DNA of 48,205 nucleotides, from positions 1 through 48,205 of the forward strand of contig CANJLG010000016.1 of the NCBI GenBank assembly GCA_947475095.1, written 5' to 3'. The position numbers and the translations under genes were made by a program. Below the pieces are notes generated by a model. That model was not told the DNA's origin and searched no databases. It worked only from the letters and a program-made list of their open reading frames with translations. This document shows positions 26,226 through 34,573 of the stretch, piece by piece; the stretch's first letter is position 1; every line of letters starts with the position of its first letter. Source of the DNA: Flavobacteriales bacterium (GTDB lineage Bacteria; Bacteroidota; Bacteroidia; Flavobacteriales_D; Crocinitomicaceae).

Positions 26226-26257
26226 CCTCCCCCTTCATCCCCCTCCGGAGGGGGAAT
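26226..26257. repeat. GC-rich palindromic intergenic element, copy 2
   Basis: Same orientation and nearly the same sequence as 11975-12006, with CTCCGGAG as its centre; CCCCCTCC pairs with GGAGGGGG. It marks the start of repeat island 2. Confidence 0.8.
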
Positions 26258-26483
26258 TATTATTTGTTTGAAATAATTAAGACCAATCGATAATATTTTT
26301 TTTCGTCGCCTATTATTCTGAAAAAATAAATCGATGCGCCTAGGCGCAGAAATATGGGCACCATAAAGCAGCTCGCAGAGATCGCTGCATTGGTCATTTT
26401 TCAAGAGTGGAGTGCATTGAAGAATAATCAGCGACTTGATTTTTTCGTTCTTTTGTATCAAGACAAAAGGACATAGAAAACAA

Positions 26484-26503
26484 TGTCCGATTTTTATCGG
26501 ACA
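26484..26503. repeat. Perfect 8-bp hairpin
   Basis: TGTCCGAT (26484-26491) pairs with ATCGGACA (26496-26503) over a TTTT loop. A T-run follows only 7 nt later (26511-26516), so it is a weak terminator at best, 320 nt after the PKD gene. Confidence 0.6.
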
Positions 26504-26608
26504 GCAATGCTTTTTTATCAAGTAAAAAGTAGATAGAGTTTTATAATAAAAGTGGCATGCGTGCATGCTCTCCAATCCTAAGACTTAATCCTTTCGATTA
26601 GCTGTGTC

Positions 26609-26654
26609 TCTCGACTCCGCTCGATTCACTCAGCGGGCATCGAGCGAAGCGAGA
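26609..26654. repeat. Imperfect inverted repeat downstream of wzm
   Basis: TCTCGACTCCGCTCG (26609-26623) and CGAGCGAAGCGAGA (26641-26654) form a bulged stem with a 17-nt loop. It lies 18 nt after the wzm stop on the minus strand but has no T-run. Motifs of this kind are frequent intergenic repeats in bacteria. Confidence 0.5.
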
Positions 26655-26671
26655 TGCGCTTCTTAGAAAAC

Positions 26672-27502
26672 TCAAACATAATCCGCCATATCACCTTCTA
26701 CCTTTTTAAAGTAAAAAAGACCGGAAATAAATAGAAATAGGATCATCACGAAGGATACATACATTAAAGAACCTGGAGCTTCACCACCAAAGATTGACCA
26801 ACGAAATCCTTGAACCACTCCGGCAATAGGATTAAGATAATACACTGTTGCCGCCCATTTGGGTAATTGTTGCATCGCGAAGTCGGCAGGATATGCAATT
26901 GGAGTAATATACAAACCTATTTGGACCATAAATGGAACAACATGCTGAAAATCTCTGTAGCGAACCGTTATAGCACTTAACCAAATTCCAACTGCTAAGG
27001 CAGCTAGCATTCCAAAAAAAAGAAATACTGGCGCAAGCCATACATTTGAACTTGGAACAATACCGTAATAGAACATCAAACAAATCATGATTAAAAGTGA
27101 AATGCCTAAATCAATTAATCCAACAGCAGCTTTAGATAGAGGGATAATTAAACGAGGAAAATAGATTTTTTTTATCATTCCTTGACTTGCAATAATAGAA
27201 GCACCTGCATTGGTTATAACAAAGGAAAAATAGGTCCAAATGGTCAATCCTGTCATGGCGAATAACAAATAAGGAACATCCGTTTTTACACCTACAAACT
27301 TTCCGAAAACGAGCGATAAAATAAGTAAGGTTATCACGGGTTGAAGCAGCGCCCATAATATTCCAATGGTGGTTTGCGCATAACGAACTTTGAAATCGCG
27401 CCACGTAAGGGTAATAAATAAATCTTTATACCGATACAACTCTTTGAAGTCTGGAATTATACTTGAATGAGAAGCATCAATTATTTTATCGTGTTCAGAC
27501 AT
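26672..27502 (-). CDS. wzm: Polysaccharide ABC exporter permease (Wzm type)
   Basis: 276 residues of the ABC-2 permease family. A cytosolic N-terminus (ELYRYKDLFITLTWRDFKVRYAQT) precedes about six membrane segments; TTIGILWALLQPVITLLILS and YYLNPIAGVVQGFRW are family blocks. It forms the inner-membrane channel for lipid-linked polysaccharide with the Wzt ATPase at 21646-22842. Own promoter box at 27523-27530. The separation from wzt by a 3.2-kb opposite-strand gene and repeat island 2 is unusual. Confidence 0.92.
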   Translation of the reverse strand: MSEHDKIIDASHSSIIPDFKELYRYKDLFITLTWRDFKVRYAQTTIGILWALLQPVITLLILSLVFGKFVGVKTDVPYLLFAMTGLTIWTYFSFVITNAGASIIASQGMIKKIYFPRLIIPLSKAAVGLIDLGISLLIMICLMFYYGIVPSSNVWLAPVFLFFGMLAALAVGIWLSAITVRYRDFQHVVPFMVQIGLYITPIAYPADFAMQQLPKWAATVYYLNPIAGVVQGFRWSIFGGEAPGSLMYVSFVMILFLFISGLFYFKKVEGDMADYV

Positions 27503-27522
27503 TTAATAATCTATTAATGGAG

Positions 27523-27530
27523 CAAAGGTA
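27523..27530 (-). promoter_or_regulatory. -7 box (TACCTTTG) for wzm
   Basis: Exact TAnnTTTG match on the minus strand, 20 nt before the wzm ATG. Confidence 0.5.
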
Positions 27531-27688
27531 GATTAATTTTTTATGAAAACTTAGCAGTAAATTCATTCTACAAGTACTGCTTACTATGCTTAGGTGAATA
27601 GAATATGGTTCAAAACAATCAGGACAGGAAACAATACTTTTGAAGAGCTAATAGTAGTTTCAAAACTCAACCTTTTTTTTTATGCAAA

Positions 27689-27720
27689 TTTGTTAGTAAT
27701 GGCATTATTTTAGATATTTG
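27689..27720 (+). promoter_or_regulatory. Two-part promoter for the lolA-like gene
   Basis: TTTG (27689-27692) and GATATTTG (27713-27720, one mismatch to TAnnTTTG) are spaced by 20 nt, as in the Bacteroidota sigma-A consensus. The ATG follows 16 nt later. The rest of the 234-nt gap to wzm holds the wzm box and an isolated TACTTTTG at 27635. Confidence 0.5.
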
Positions 27721-27736
27721 CGCTTAAAAAATAAAA

Positions 27737-28378
27737 ATGAGACTAAAGCTACTCACATTTATCTTCTTACTCACTTGCCTAAATACTTTTTTCGCTCAAG
27801 ATAAGAAATCACAGGATATTCTAAATAAGGTTTCGTCAAAAATGAAAGCCCTTAAATGTTTTTACCTTGAATTTAATTCTCTTGTAAAAAACTCCACCAA
27901 CCAAACAAATGAAAATATGTCCGGTAAAGGTTGGGTTAAGGGAAATAAATTCAATGCAACTTTTGCAGGCAATACCATTATTTCAAATGGGATGAAAACG
28001 TGGACTATCATAAAAGAAGAAAAAGCAGTGTATGAATCCGATGCAAATAGGGATGATGGTAGCCTAAATCCAAAAAAAATAATGACTATTTGGGAAACGG
28101 GATTTAAAAATAAATATGAAAGAGAAGAACTTCTGAATGGAGAAAAAGTTCACGTTATTTCATTAACACCCAAGTCACCATCAAATTCCGAATTTAAAAG
28201 CATTGTCATTTACATTTCAAAATCAACTAATTCGTTAAAACAAGCTTTTATTAAATCAAAAGATGGTTCAATTATAACCTATAATGTTACCAAATTTCAA
28301 GAAAATCCTTCACTCCAAGATAGTAAATTTTCATTTGATAAGAAAAATTATCCTGGATATAAGGTCGTTAGAGATTAA
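27737..28378 (+). CDS. lolA: LolA-like outer-membrane lipoprotein carrier
   Basis: 213 residues with a signal peptide (about 1-20, ending TFFAQ), then the LolA/LolB-like fold: an amphipathic helix (ILNKVSSKMKALKCFYLEF), GKGWVKGNKFNATF, and strands around KVHVISLTPKS. LolA shuttles lipoproteins through the periplasm; this divergent Bacteroidota form is often annotated as outer-membrane lipoprotein carrier. The 3' end overlaps the convergent smpB by 4 nt. Confidence 0.75.
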   Translation: MRLKLLTFIFLLTCLNTFFAQDKKSQDILNKVSSKMKALKCFYLEFNSLVKNSTNQTNENMSGKGWVKGNKFNATFAGNTIISNGMKTWTIIKEEKAVYESDANRDDGSLNPKKIMTIWETGFKNKYEREELLNGEKVHVISLTPKSPSNSEFKSIVIYISKSTNSLKQAFIKSKDGSIITYNVTKFQENPSLQDSKFSFDKKNYPGYKVVRD

Positions 28379-28827
28379 CGTTTTAAAGCGCGATCCATCT
28401 CTCTTTTGTCGTCTTTCAGTTTAAGATCTTCTCGTTTATCATGGAGCTTTTTACCAGTCGCACAAGAAATTAACACTTTCAACCATCCTTTTTCCGATAA
28501 AAACAATTTGATTGGAATGAGTGTATTTCCTTTTATTTTCAAAAACTTAATAATCTTTTCGATTTCTTTTTTATTCAATAGTAATTTACGATCTGCTCTA
28601 GGTTGATGATTGTAAATAGACCCATTGGCATAGGTTGTTATATGCATATTCCTAATCCAAACTTCGCCTTCTTGCTCAATACAATATGCTTCTAGAATAC
28701 TTGCTTTACCAGCACGTATGCTTTTTATTTCTGTTCCAGATAATTGAATACCGGCAGTAAATTCATCCTCAAGATGGTATTCAAAACGAGCTCGTTTATT
28801 CTTAATATTAATTTCGGGCGTTGCCAT
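28375..28827 (-). CDS. smpB: SsrA-binding protein SmpB
   Basis: Binds tmRNA and rescues stalled ribosomes. 150 residues, normal length, with NKRARFEYHLEDEFTAGIQL, LSGTEIKSIRAGKAS, and a basic tail (KKLHDKREDLKLKDDKREM) that enters the ribosome mRNA channel. A TAAATTTG box (28832-28839) ends only 4 nt before the ATG, so the mRNA may have almost no leader. It diverges from recR across 97 nt. Confidence 0.97.
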   Translation of the reverse strand: MATPEINIKNKRARFEYHLEDEFTAGIQLSGTEIKSIRAGKASILEAYCIEQEGEVWIRNMHITTYANGSIYNHQPRADRKLLLNKKEIEKIIKFLKIKGNTLIPIKLFLSEKGWLKVLISCATGKKLHDKREDLKLKDDKREMDRALKR

Positions 28828-28831
28828 TCAA

Positions 28832-28839
28832 CAAATTTA
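28832..28839 (-). promoter_or_regulatory. -7-like box (TAAATTTG) close to the smpB start
   Basis: The minus strand matches TAnnTTTG exactly. Only 4 nt separate it from the ATG, so transcription would begin at or next to the start codon. Confidence 0.3.
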
Positions 28840-28913
28840 ATGCTATTATTCCTCTAATTATCTTCCATCATGATAAATCTTAATTCGAAAGGTTCAATAC
28901 CATTCATTATGAT

Positions 28914-28921
28914 TAAATTTG
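28914..28921 (+). promoter_or_regulatory. -7-like box (TAAATTTG) close to the recR start
   Basis: Exact TAnnTTTG match, 3 nt before ATG 28925. Its TTG is in frame with recR and can be misread as the start codon (28919). Confidence 0.3.
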
Positions 28922-28924
28922 CTC

Positions 28925-29539
28925 ATGAATTTACCTTCAAAAGTTCTAGAACAGGTTGTCGACCAATTATCTTCATTACCAGGAATAGGAAAAAGAACAG
29001 CCTTGCGACTCTCCCTCAATTTATTAAAAAGGACTGACATAGAAATCAGTCAATTTACCCAATCCATACTTTCTTTAAAAGAAAACACCCACAGCTGCCA
29101 AGTTTGCAGTAATATCAGTGATGAGCCTATTTGTACTATTTGCTCCAATCCAAATCGAAATCCCCAAATGATTTGTATCGTTGAAGATATTCGCGATGTA
29201 ATGGCGATTGAATCTACTGGCACCTACAAAGGACTTTATCATGTGCTTGGTGGATTAATCTCTCCGATGGATGGTATTGGTCCGCAAGATCTTAATATTA
29301 TTCCCCTTCAGGAACGAATTTTAGGTACTGAAGTAGTGGAAGTAATATTTGCCTTGAGTCCAACAATGGAGGGCGACACGACAAATTTTTACCTTTTCAA
29401 AAAAATACAAGGGAATAATCTGCTCATTACTTCTTTATCGCGCGGTGTAGCGATAGGATCCGAATTACAATATGCCGATGAATTAACACTAGGTCGTTCA
29501 CTTGAACAACGCCAAGAATTTAAAATGCCGCATTTCTAA
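28925..29539 (+). CDS. recR: Recombination protein RecR
   Basis: Works with RecF/RecO to load RecA at gaps. About 204 residues with helix-hairpin-helix SSLPGIGKRTALRLSL, a four-Cys zinc finger (CQVCSN...CTICSN), and the Toprim region opening ICIVEDIRDVMAIE. ATG 28925 gives the standard N-terminus MNLPSKVLEQVV; the in-frame TTG six bases upstream lies within a promoter-like box. It converges with the methyltransferase gene 3 nt downstream. Confidence 0.96.
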   Translation: MNLPSKVLEQVVDQLSSLPGIGKRTALRLSLNLLKRTDIEISQFTQSILSLKENTHSCQVCSNISDEPICTICSNPNRNPQMICIVEDIRDVMAIESTGTYKGLYHVLGGLISPMDGIGPQDLNIIPLQERILGTEVVEVIFALSPTMEGDTTNFYLFKKIQGNNLLITSLSRGVAIGSELQYADELTLGRSLEQRQEFKMPHF

Positions 29540-29542
29540 GTG

Positions 29543-30280
29543 TTAATGCTTGAACCAGTCTGTGCGATGCTTTATCATTCTAAAAGAAATCCCAAAAATA
29601 AAAATTGAACTAGCTAAATAAGCATCGTTCCATTGCCAATTGAGAGCCCCATCAATCGAATACCTTCTCGCCAAAATAAGAATCAGAAAAGTAGTTAGGG
29701 TAGAAATAATACTCGGGTATTCATTTGTGAAAACTGATTTTATCGAAAAGCGATTGCTTGATTTTTTATACAAAAATATATTTGGTACAAAAGCAGGAAC
29801 AGAACGCGCCCAATCTTCAAATTGATTCCCGAAGGAAAGCAATAAAAATTGCTCTTCAGTAAACATTATCCGCTCATAAAAGAGCCAAAATCCAGCACAA
29901 ATCAACAAGCCTAGTAATGGATTTGCAAGGTAAATGAGTAAACCAAACCAAATCAAAAAATTAGCAAAATACAAGGGGTGTCTAACCATTGAATAGCAAC
30001 CTGTGGTATTTAACTGATGAGCAACTTGCTGATCCCTATTCCTACCTGAAGTATGCCTTGCACTAGATCCAATAATTATTGCCCTTAAAATGTGACCAAA
30101 AGAAAACAAACAAATACTTGAGATTGTTATAAAACGCACAAGCACGGGAGAATCTTTCAAAAATGAATAATCGAAAAAATAGGTAGCAGGAAGAATAATT
30201 AAAAAAAATAATATTGGTAAGTGACCACGGTAGCGAAATAAATACTGACCACTTTTCAGGAAAGAATCTTTTAAGGCCAT
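29543..30280 (-). CDS. Integral-membrane methyltransferase of the isoprenylcysteine/phospholipid methyltransferase (ICMT/PEMT) type
   Basis: 245 residues with five to six predicted membrane segments. The conserved SAM-binding stretch is GCYSMVRHPLYFANFLIWFG, followed by the late ERIMFTEEQFLLLSFG and a Trp-containing FEDWARSVPAFVP, as in ICMT-like bacterial proteins. It would methylate a lipid or small hydrophobic substrate at the membrane; the real substrate is unknown. It has a TACTTTTG box 34 nt upstream. It stands alone, convergent with recR and divergent from the START-like gene. Confidence 0.75.
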   Translation of the reverse strand: MALKDSFLKSGQYLFRYRGHLPILFFLIILPATYFFDYSFLKDSPVLVRFITISSICLFSFGHILRAIIIGSSARHTSGRNRDQQVAHQLNTTGCYSMVRHPLYFANFLIWFGLLIYLANPLLGLLICAGFWLFYERIMFTEEQFLLLSFGNQFEDWARSVPAFVPNIFLYKKSSNRFSIKSVFTNEYPSIISTLTTFLILILARRYSIDGALNWQWNDAYLASSIFIFGISFRMIKHRTDWFKH

Positions 30281-30314
30281 TTAATGAATAAAATGATTAC
30301 ATTGCATTTGAAAA

Positions 30315-30322
30315 CAAAAGTA
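30315..30322 (-). promoter_or_regulatory. -7 box (TACTTTTG) for the ICMT-like gene
   Basis: Exact match on the minus strand, 34 nt before the ATG at 30280. Confidence 0.4.
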
Positions 30323-30344
30323 ATATTATTCAATCAAAATAACC

Positions 30345-30728
30345 ATGAAAGAAAAATTTGAATTAGAGTACCTATTGAAGACCTCTCCACGCGTCTTAGA
30401 AAATATGATCGGCACTCCTACTGGTTTAAGTGAGTGGTTTGCGGATGATGTTAATGCGCGTGATGATGTCTTTAGCTTTGATTGGGATGGAACAATAGAA
30501 GAAGCAAGATTATTACACCACAAAATGAATTCAAGAATCCGATTTATTTGGTTAGAAGACGAGGAAAATGGCTTGGATACTTTTTTTGAAATCAATTACC
30601 AAGTTGACTCAATGACCTCAATGGTTGCCTTACGGATCATCGATTTTAGTGAACCAGAAGATTTAGAAAATTCAAAAATGCTTTGGGATCAGCAGGTGAA
30701 CGATTTAAAGAGACTTTTAGGCGCCTAA
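30345..30728 (+). CDS. START-like (AHSA1/SRPBCC) domain protein
   Basis: 127 residues, a single small START-like fold as found in a conserved Bacteroidota family: LEYLLKTSPRVLENMIGTPT, LSEWFADDVNA, RIRFIWLEDE and a C-terminal amphipathic helix (MLWDQQVNDLKRLLGA). START-like proteins bind a hydrophobic ligand or act as co-chaperones; the ligand is unknown. It precedes lptG by 57 nt with a promoter between, so it may or may not be co-transcribed with it. Confidence 0.75.
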   Translation: MKEKFELEYLLKTSPRVLENMIGTPTGLSEWFADDVNARDDVFSFDWDGTIEEARLLHHKMNSRIRFIWLEDEENGLDTFFEINYQVDSMTSMVALRIIDFSEPEDLENSKMLWDQQVNDLKRLLGA

Positions 30729-30736
30729 CTATCAAA

Positions 30737-30768
30737 TTGGTAGATACAACGTTTATTCCCTATTTTTG
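30737..30768 (+). promoter_or_regulatory. Two-part promoter for lptG
   Basis: TTG (30737-30739) and TATTTTTG (30761-30768) are separated by 21 nt, a good Bacteroidota promoter. The TTG start codon of lptG follows 17 nt later. Confidence 0.6.
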
Positions 30769-30785
30769 CACTAAAACCCAGCGGC

Positions 30786-32252
30786 TTGAAACGGCTTTAT
30801 CTTTTTAGTATTCGATCTTTTATTGGCCCATTCCTAATCACCTTGGTGATTTCTATGTTTATATTAATCATGCAATTCTTTTGGGTGTACATTGATGATT
30901 TAATAGGAAAAGGCTTGAGTATATTGGTCATTTTAGAATTATTATTCTACGTTTCCGCAAGTTTGATTCCTTTAGCCTTACCATTAGCTATTTTACTATC
31001 ATCACTGATGACCTTCGGAAATTTATCAGAAAAAAATGAACTTACTGCATTAAAATCTAGTGGTTTGTCATTATACAAAATAATGAGACCTTTAACAATG
31101 GTTGTCATTTTACTTGCAGGATTTACTTTTTATTTTTCAAATTATATCATTCCATTAGCCAATTTAAAATGGCATTCCTTAATTTATGATATCCAGAATA
31201 CTAAATTATCAACTATAATTACACCTGGCGTATATACAAGAGATTTAGAGGGTTATGCCATTAAAGTAAAAGAAGGTAATGATAGTCTATTTAAAGACAT
31301 AATTATTCACGATCATTCTATTCCCACAGAGTTTAAAACAGTTAAAGCAAAGGAGGCGCGTTTATATCGTTCCAAAAATGGCCTTTATTTATTTTTTAAT
31401 TTGAAAAATGGCGTAGTATACGAAGAGCTTGAGTCGCAAAGTCCGATTTTTCTTTCCAATGGCCAAGAACAAAAAGGAACTGTAAGTACGAACCCATCAA
31501 GAATAACGAACTTTGAAAAAGCCTCTTATAAAATGAACATTTCCGGTTTCAAATTAAATAGAACCGACGAAGATGTTTTTACAAACAAATTTGAAATGCT
31601 CAATGTATTTCAAATTAATGCAGCGACAGACTCACTGCAAATTAAACAGAAAAAACTCAAAAAATCATTTGCAGAAGGTGCAATGAATAACTCTGCCTAT
31701 TTCCTTAAAATAAATTCTTTAGAGAATATAAATATGAAGAAAATGAATTCGGAAAAAAAAGCGACCGTTAAAAATTGGGAAGAAATCGATAAAAATGAAA
31801 AAATAATCGCTCTAAATGATGCCATTGCCAAATTAAGACGCTTAAATCAAAATATTAGTAGTCAAAAGGATTTTATTAAAACAATATCCAAAGAAGAAGA
31901 CCAATATTGGGTTGAATTTCATCGAAAGTTTGCCCTAACCTACGCCATCATTGTGCTCTTTTTTATTGGGGCACCATTAGGAGCAATTATTCGAAAAGGA
32001 GGATTTGGGGCCCCTGTCGTTATTGCGGCAGTAATTTTCATGATTTATTTCATCCTAATTAGCATAGGTGATAATCTAGCAGATACTGCTGTCGTTTCAC
32101 CCTTCTTTGGAATGTGGATGGCTGGTATTTTCTTCACACCAATAGCGATATTTATTACCAAAGCCGCAGCCGATGATTCCCCCATTTTTAGTCGTGAATT
32201 TTGGGGAAAACTAATTAAAAAAAAGAAACGAAATGCAGGTTCTATACATTAG
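30786..32252 (+). CDS. lptG: LPS export ABC transporter permease LptG/LptF (YjgP/YjgQ family)
   Basis: Inner-membrane permease that extracts LPS and feeds the Lpt bridge. 488 residues, longer than E. coli LptG (360) because of an extended periplasmic region (about 200-370), as is usual in Bacteroidota. Membrane segments lie at both ends (RSFIGPFLITLVISMFILIM; FALTYAIIVLFFIGAPLGAI). The start is TTG 30786, supported by the conserved N-terminus KRLYLFSIRSFIGPF and a promoter 17 nt upstream; no ATG exists until about residue 24, inside the first membrane helix. It overlaps the following GT4 by 20 nt. Confidence 0.92.
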   Translation: MKRLYLFSIRSFIGPFLITLVISMFILIMQFFWVYIDDLIGKGLSILVILELLFYVSASLIPLALPLAILLSSLMTFGNLSEKNELTALKSSGLSLYKIMRPLTMVVILLAGFTFYFSNYIIPLANLKWHSLIYDIQNTKLSTIITPGVYTRDLEGYAIKVKEGNDSLFKDIIIHDHSIPTEFKTVKAKEARLYRSKNGLYLFFNLKNGVVYEELESQSPIFLSNGQEQKGTVSTNPSRITNFEKASYKMNISGFKLNRTDEDVFTNKFEMLNVFQINAATDSLQIKQKKLKKSFAEGAMNNSAYFLKINSLENINMKKMNSEKKATVKNWEEIDKNEKIIALNDAIAKLRRLNQNISSQKDFIKTISKEEDQYWVEFHRKFALTYAIIVLFFIGAPLGAIIRKGGFGAPVVIAAVIFMIYFILISIGDNLADTAVVSPFFGMWMAGIFFTPIAIFITKAAADDSPIFSREFWGKLIKKKKRNAGSIH

Positions 32253-33408
32253 TCAAAAGCCCGCATTTCCCATAATTGATGGGGGAAGTTTTGCGATAAA
32301 CCGTTTTTTAAAAGATGTAAGAGAAACTATCCATGGCGAAATAGATTACCTTGCTATTACTACCGTTAAACATCCAATGGATAGTGATGCTGCCCAACAA
32401 AATCTAGGCGATAATATTACTATTTATCCTGTAGAAATCAACACTGATTTATCCATACGTTCATTTTTCGCTAGTCTATTTTCAAAACTTCCTTACAATT
32501 TGATAAGGTATAAGCAAACTAACTTCCTCCATAAAATAAACGAATTACTTGCACAAAAAGAATACGATTATATAATTTTAGATGGATTATATGCATGCGT
32601 ATTCCTTGATGAAATAAAGTCCAAATCAAAGGCGAAAATAATTTACAGAAGTCATAATGTAGAGCATCAAATCTGGTTAGATCGAGCTGCATCAACTAAC
32701 AATTGGTTGAAACGCCAATTCCTAATTAGCTTGGCAAATAAAGTAAGTAAGTACGAGAAAAAATTACCCGCTCAGCTTGATTGCATTGCCGCAATTTCTA
32801 GTGTCGACTATGATTTTTTTAAGCTCGAAAAAAGCAATAAAGTGGAGAAAATTCCCGTATCGATGTTACCCATTAAAACCGTCGATGCAATCGCTCAAAA
32901 TCAAATCTGCTTTATCGGTAATTTTGGATGGTTTCCAAATGTTGAAGGAATGAGCTGGTTTATCAATAATGTGTTTCCTATTCTAAAAATAGACTACCCA
33001 ATGCTTACCTTACACATTGCTGGCTTTGAATCAAAAGAAGCCTTATCAGATCTTGTATCTGATGGAATCGTCATTCACGGACCTGTTAATGATGCCGCCT
33101 TATTTTTAAAAACTCATGGTATATTTGTTTCGCCAATATTTTCAGGAAGTGGCATAAAAATAAAAGTGTTGGAAGCAATGAATGCCGGTGTTCCTATGGT
33201 CTTAAGTAAAAAGTCGGCTGAAGGAATTGGCTTCCCTTCTGAATTCATCTGTTTTGAAACAAAAGAAACAGCCATTATGTTACTTAAAGAATTACTATCC
33301 AAGCCAATACAAATCGAACATAATCAAGGCTTAATGCGTGACCTATTACAAGAACAATTTTCACAAGAAGTGGTAGTCAAAAAATTAAAAGAAATTATTT
33401 ATGACTAG
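32233..33408 (+). CDS. Glycosyltransferase family 4
   Basis: 391 residues. VLYISQKPAFPIIDGGSFAI opens the fold, IIYRSHNVEHQIW is a typical N-domain block, IGNFGWFPNVEGMSWF and FSGSGIKIKVLEAMNAGVPM mark the donor half. It is coupled to lptG (20-nt overlap) and to the next GT4 (8-nt overlap), so the pair likely acts on LPS or another envelope glycan. Specificity unknown. Confidence 0.88.
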   Translation: MQVLYISQKPAFPIIDGGSFAINRFLKDVRETIHGEIDYLAITTVKHPMDSDAAQQNLGDNITIYPVEINTDLSIRSFFASLFSKLPYNLIRYKQTNFLHKINELLAQKEYDYIILDGLYACVFLDEIKSKSKAKIIYRSHNVEHQIWLDRAASTNNWLKRQFLISLANKVSKYEKKLPAQLDCIAAISSVDYDFFKLEKSNKVEKIPVSMLPIKTVDAIAQNQICFIGNFGWFPNVEGMSWFINNVFPILKIDYPMLTLHIAGFESKEALSDLVSDGIVIHGPVNDAALFLKTHGIFVSPIFSGSGIKIKVLEAMNAGVPMVLSKKSAEGIGFPSEFICFETKETAIMLLKELLSKPIQIEHNQGLMRDLLQEQFSQEVVVKKLKEIIYD

Positions 33409-34573
33409 GAAAAAACTGGTCATCATGTCAACCCGGTTTCCCTTCCCAATAGAGAAAGGAGACAAACTTCGCACGTATTATTTTATTAAATCGCTTCATG
33501 AACACTATGATATTTATTTAATAAGTTTAACAGAAGAAACTATTTCGAAACAAGCACTCAGTCACATTGAAGGTATAACAAAAGAAATTCATGTTCTTAA
33601 ACTCTCAAAAATTGGTATTTATTGCCGCATCATAATTGGATTATTCAATAGCAAACCCCTACAAGTAAATTATTTTACATCGATTAAACAACAAAATAAA
33701 GTCAAAGCGCTTTTACAGACCATAGCACCAGATCATATTATTTGTCAATTAATACGTTCTGCCGAATACGTAAAAAACTATCATGATTGTCCAAAGACAA
33801 TCGACTATATGGACGCCCTTTCAATCGGGATGGACAGAAGGATAGGTAAAGCACCATGGTATTTGAAATTCTTATTTAGACTTGAGACAAATCGTTTAAA
33901 AGAGTATGAGCGGCGTGTTTTTAATTATTTTGAATTTCAGACTATCATCAGTAAACAAGACCAGGCATATATTTCTCACCCCGATCAAAAAAAGATGCTC
34001 ATCGTACCAAATGGGATCGATCGTTATTACTTTGAAGCCGCATCCGTAGACACCAAATACGACCTTGTTTTCATTGGTAATTTAAATTACGCCCCAAATA
34101 TTGATTCTATCAATTACCTCTTAAAGGAAATCTTGCCTGCATTACCAAGCTTAAGCTTATTGATTTCGGGGGCAAATCCATCGAACCGTTTACTGAAGCA
34201 AATTGAAAACACCCCTAATGCTTCGATTACTGGTTGGGTTGAGGACATCCGGACATCCTACCTTCAAGGAAAAGTATTAATCGCACCGATGAAAATTGGT
34301 ACAGGAATGCAAAATAAAATTTTGGAAGCCATGGCCTTGGGAGTTCCTTGCATCACCACTACCCTAGCCAACAATGCCATCAATGCGAAGCACCTTGAAT
34401 CCATTTGGGTGGCTGACACCAAGCAAGAAATGATTTTTGGTATTGAAAGCTTACTTTCAGATCCCGTCCTTTATCACAAAATTCAAGAAAATGCAAAACT
34501 CTTTGTTAGCGAGAACTATAATTGGAATAGCATCCTTTTAAAACTCGCTAAAGCTATTCATCTTGAAGCTTGA
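33401..34573 (+). CDS. Glycosyltransferase family 4
   Basis: 390 residues, paralogous in pattern to the preceding gene: IMSTRFPFPIEKGDKLRT, VFIGNLNYAPNIDSINYLL and IGTGMQNKILEAMALGVP. Third gene of the lptG unit. Its 3' end overlaps the convergent secreted-protein gene by 20 nt. Donor and acceptor unknown. Confidence 0.88.
   Translation: MTRKKLVIMSTRFPFPIEKGDKLRTYYFIKSLHEHYDIYLISLTEETISKQALSHIEGITKEIHVLKLSKIGIYCRIIIGLFNSKPLQVNYFTSIKQQNKVKALLQTIAPDHIICQLIRSAEYVKNYHDCPKTIDYMDALSIGMDRRIGKAPWYLKFLFRLETNRLKEYERRVFNYFEFQTIISKQDQAYISHPDQKKMLIVPNGIDRYYFEAASVDTKYDLVFIGNLNYAPNIDSINYLLKEILPALPSLSLLISGANPSNRLLKQIENTPNASITGWVEDIRTSYLQGKVLIAPMKIGTGMQNKILEAMALGVPCITTTLANNAINAKHLESIWVADTKQEMIFGIESLLSDPVLYHKIQENAKLFVSENYNWNSILLKLAKAIHLEA

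Larger units (their letters stand above)
26258..26671. other. Gene-free repeat island 2
   Basis: No gene is supported in this stretch between the PKD gene and wzm. It contains a hairpin (26484-26503), an imperfect inverted repeat (26609-26654) and CAAGACAAAAGGACA/CTTTTGTATCAAGACAAAAG-like low-complexity sequence typical of dispersed intergenic repeats. A 134-codon minus-strand frame spans the island and the GC palindrome, but it has no domain and its composition reads as translated repeat. I judge this to be repeat DNA. Confidence 0.6.

Noticed and set aside
26484..26516. Terminator for the PKD protein gene
   Set aside because: The hairpin is 320 nt from the stop and the T-run does not follow directly.
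26171..26575. 134-codon minus-strand frame in repeat island 2
   Set aside because: It runs through palindromic and low-complexity repeats, and its composition looks like translated intergenic DNA.
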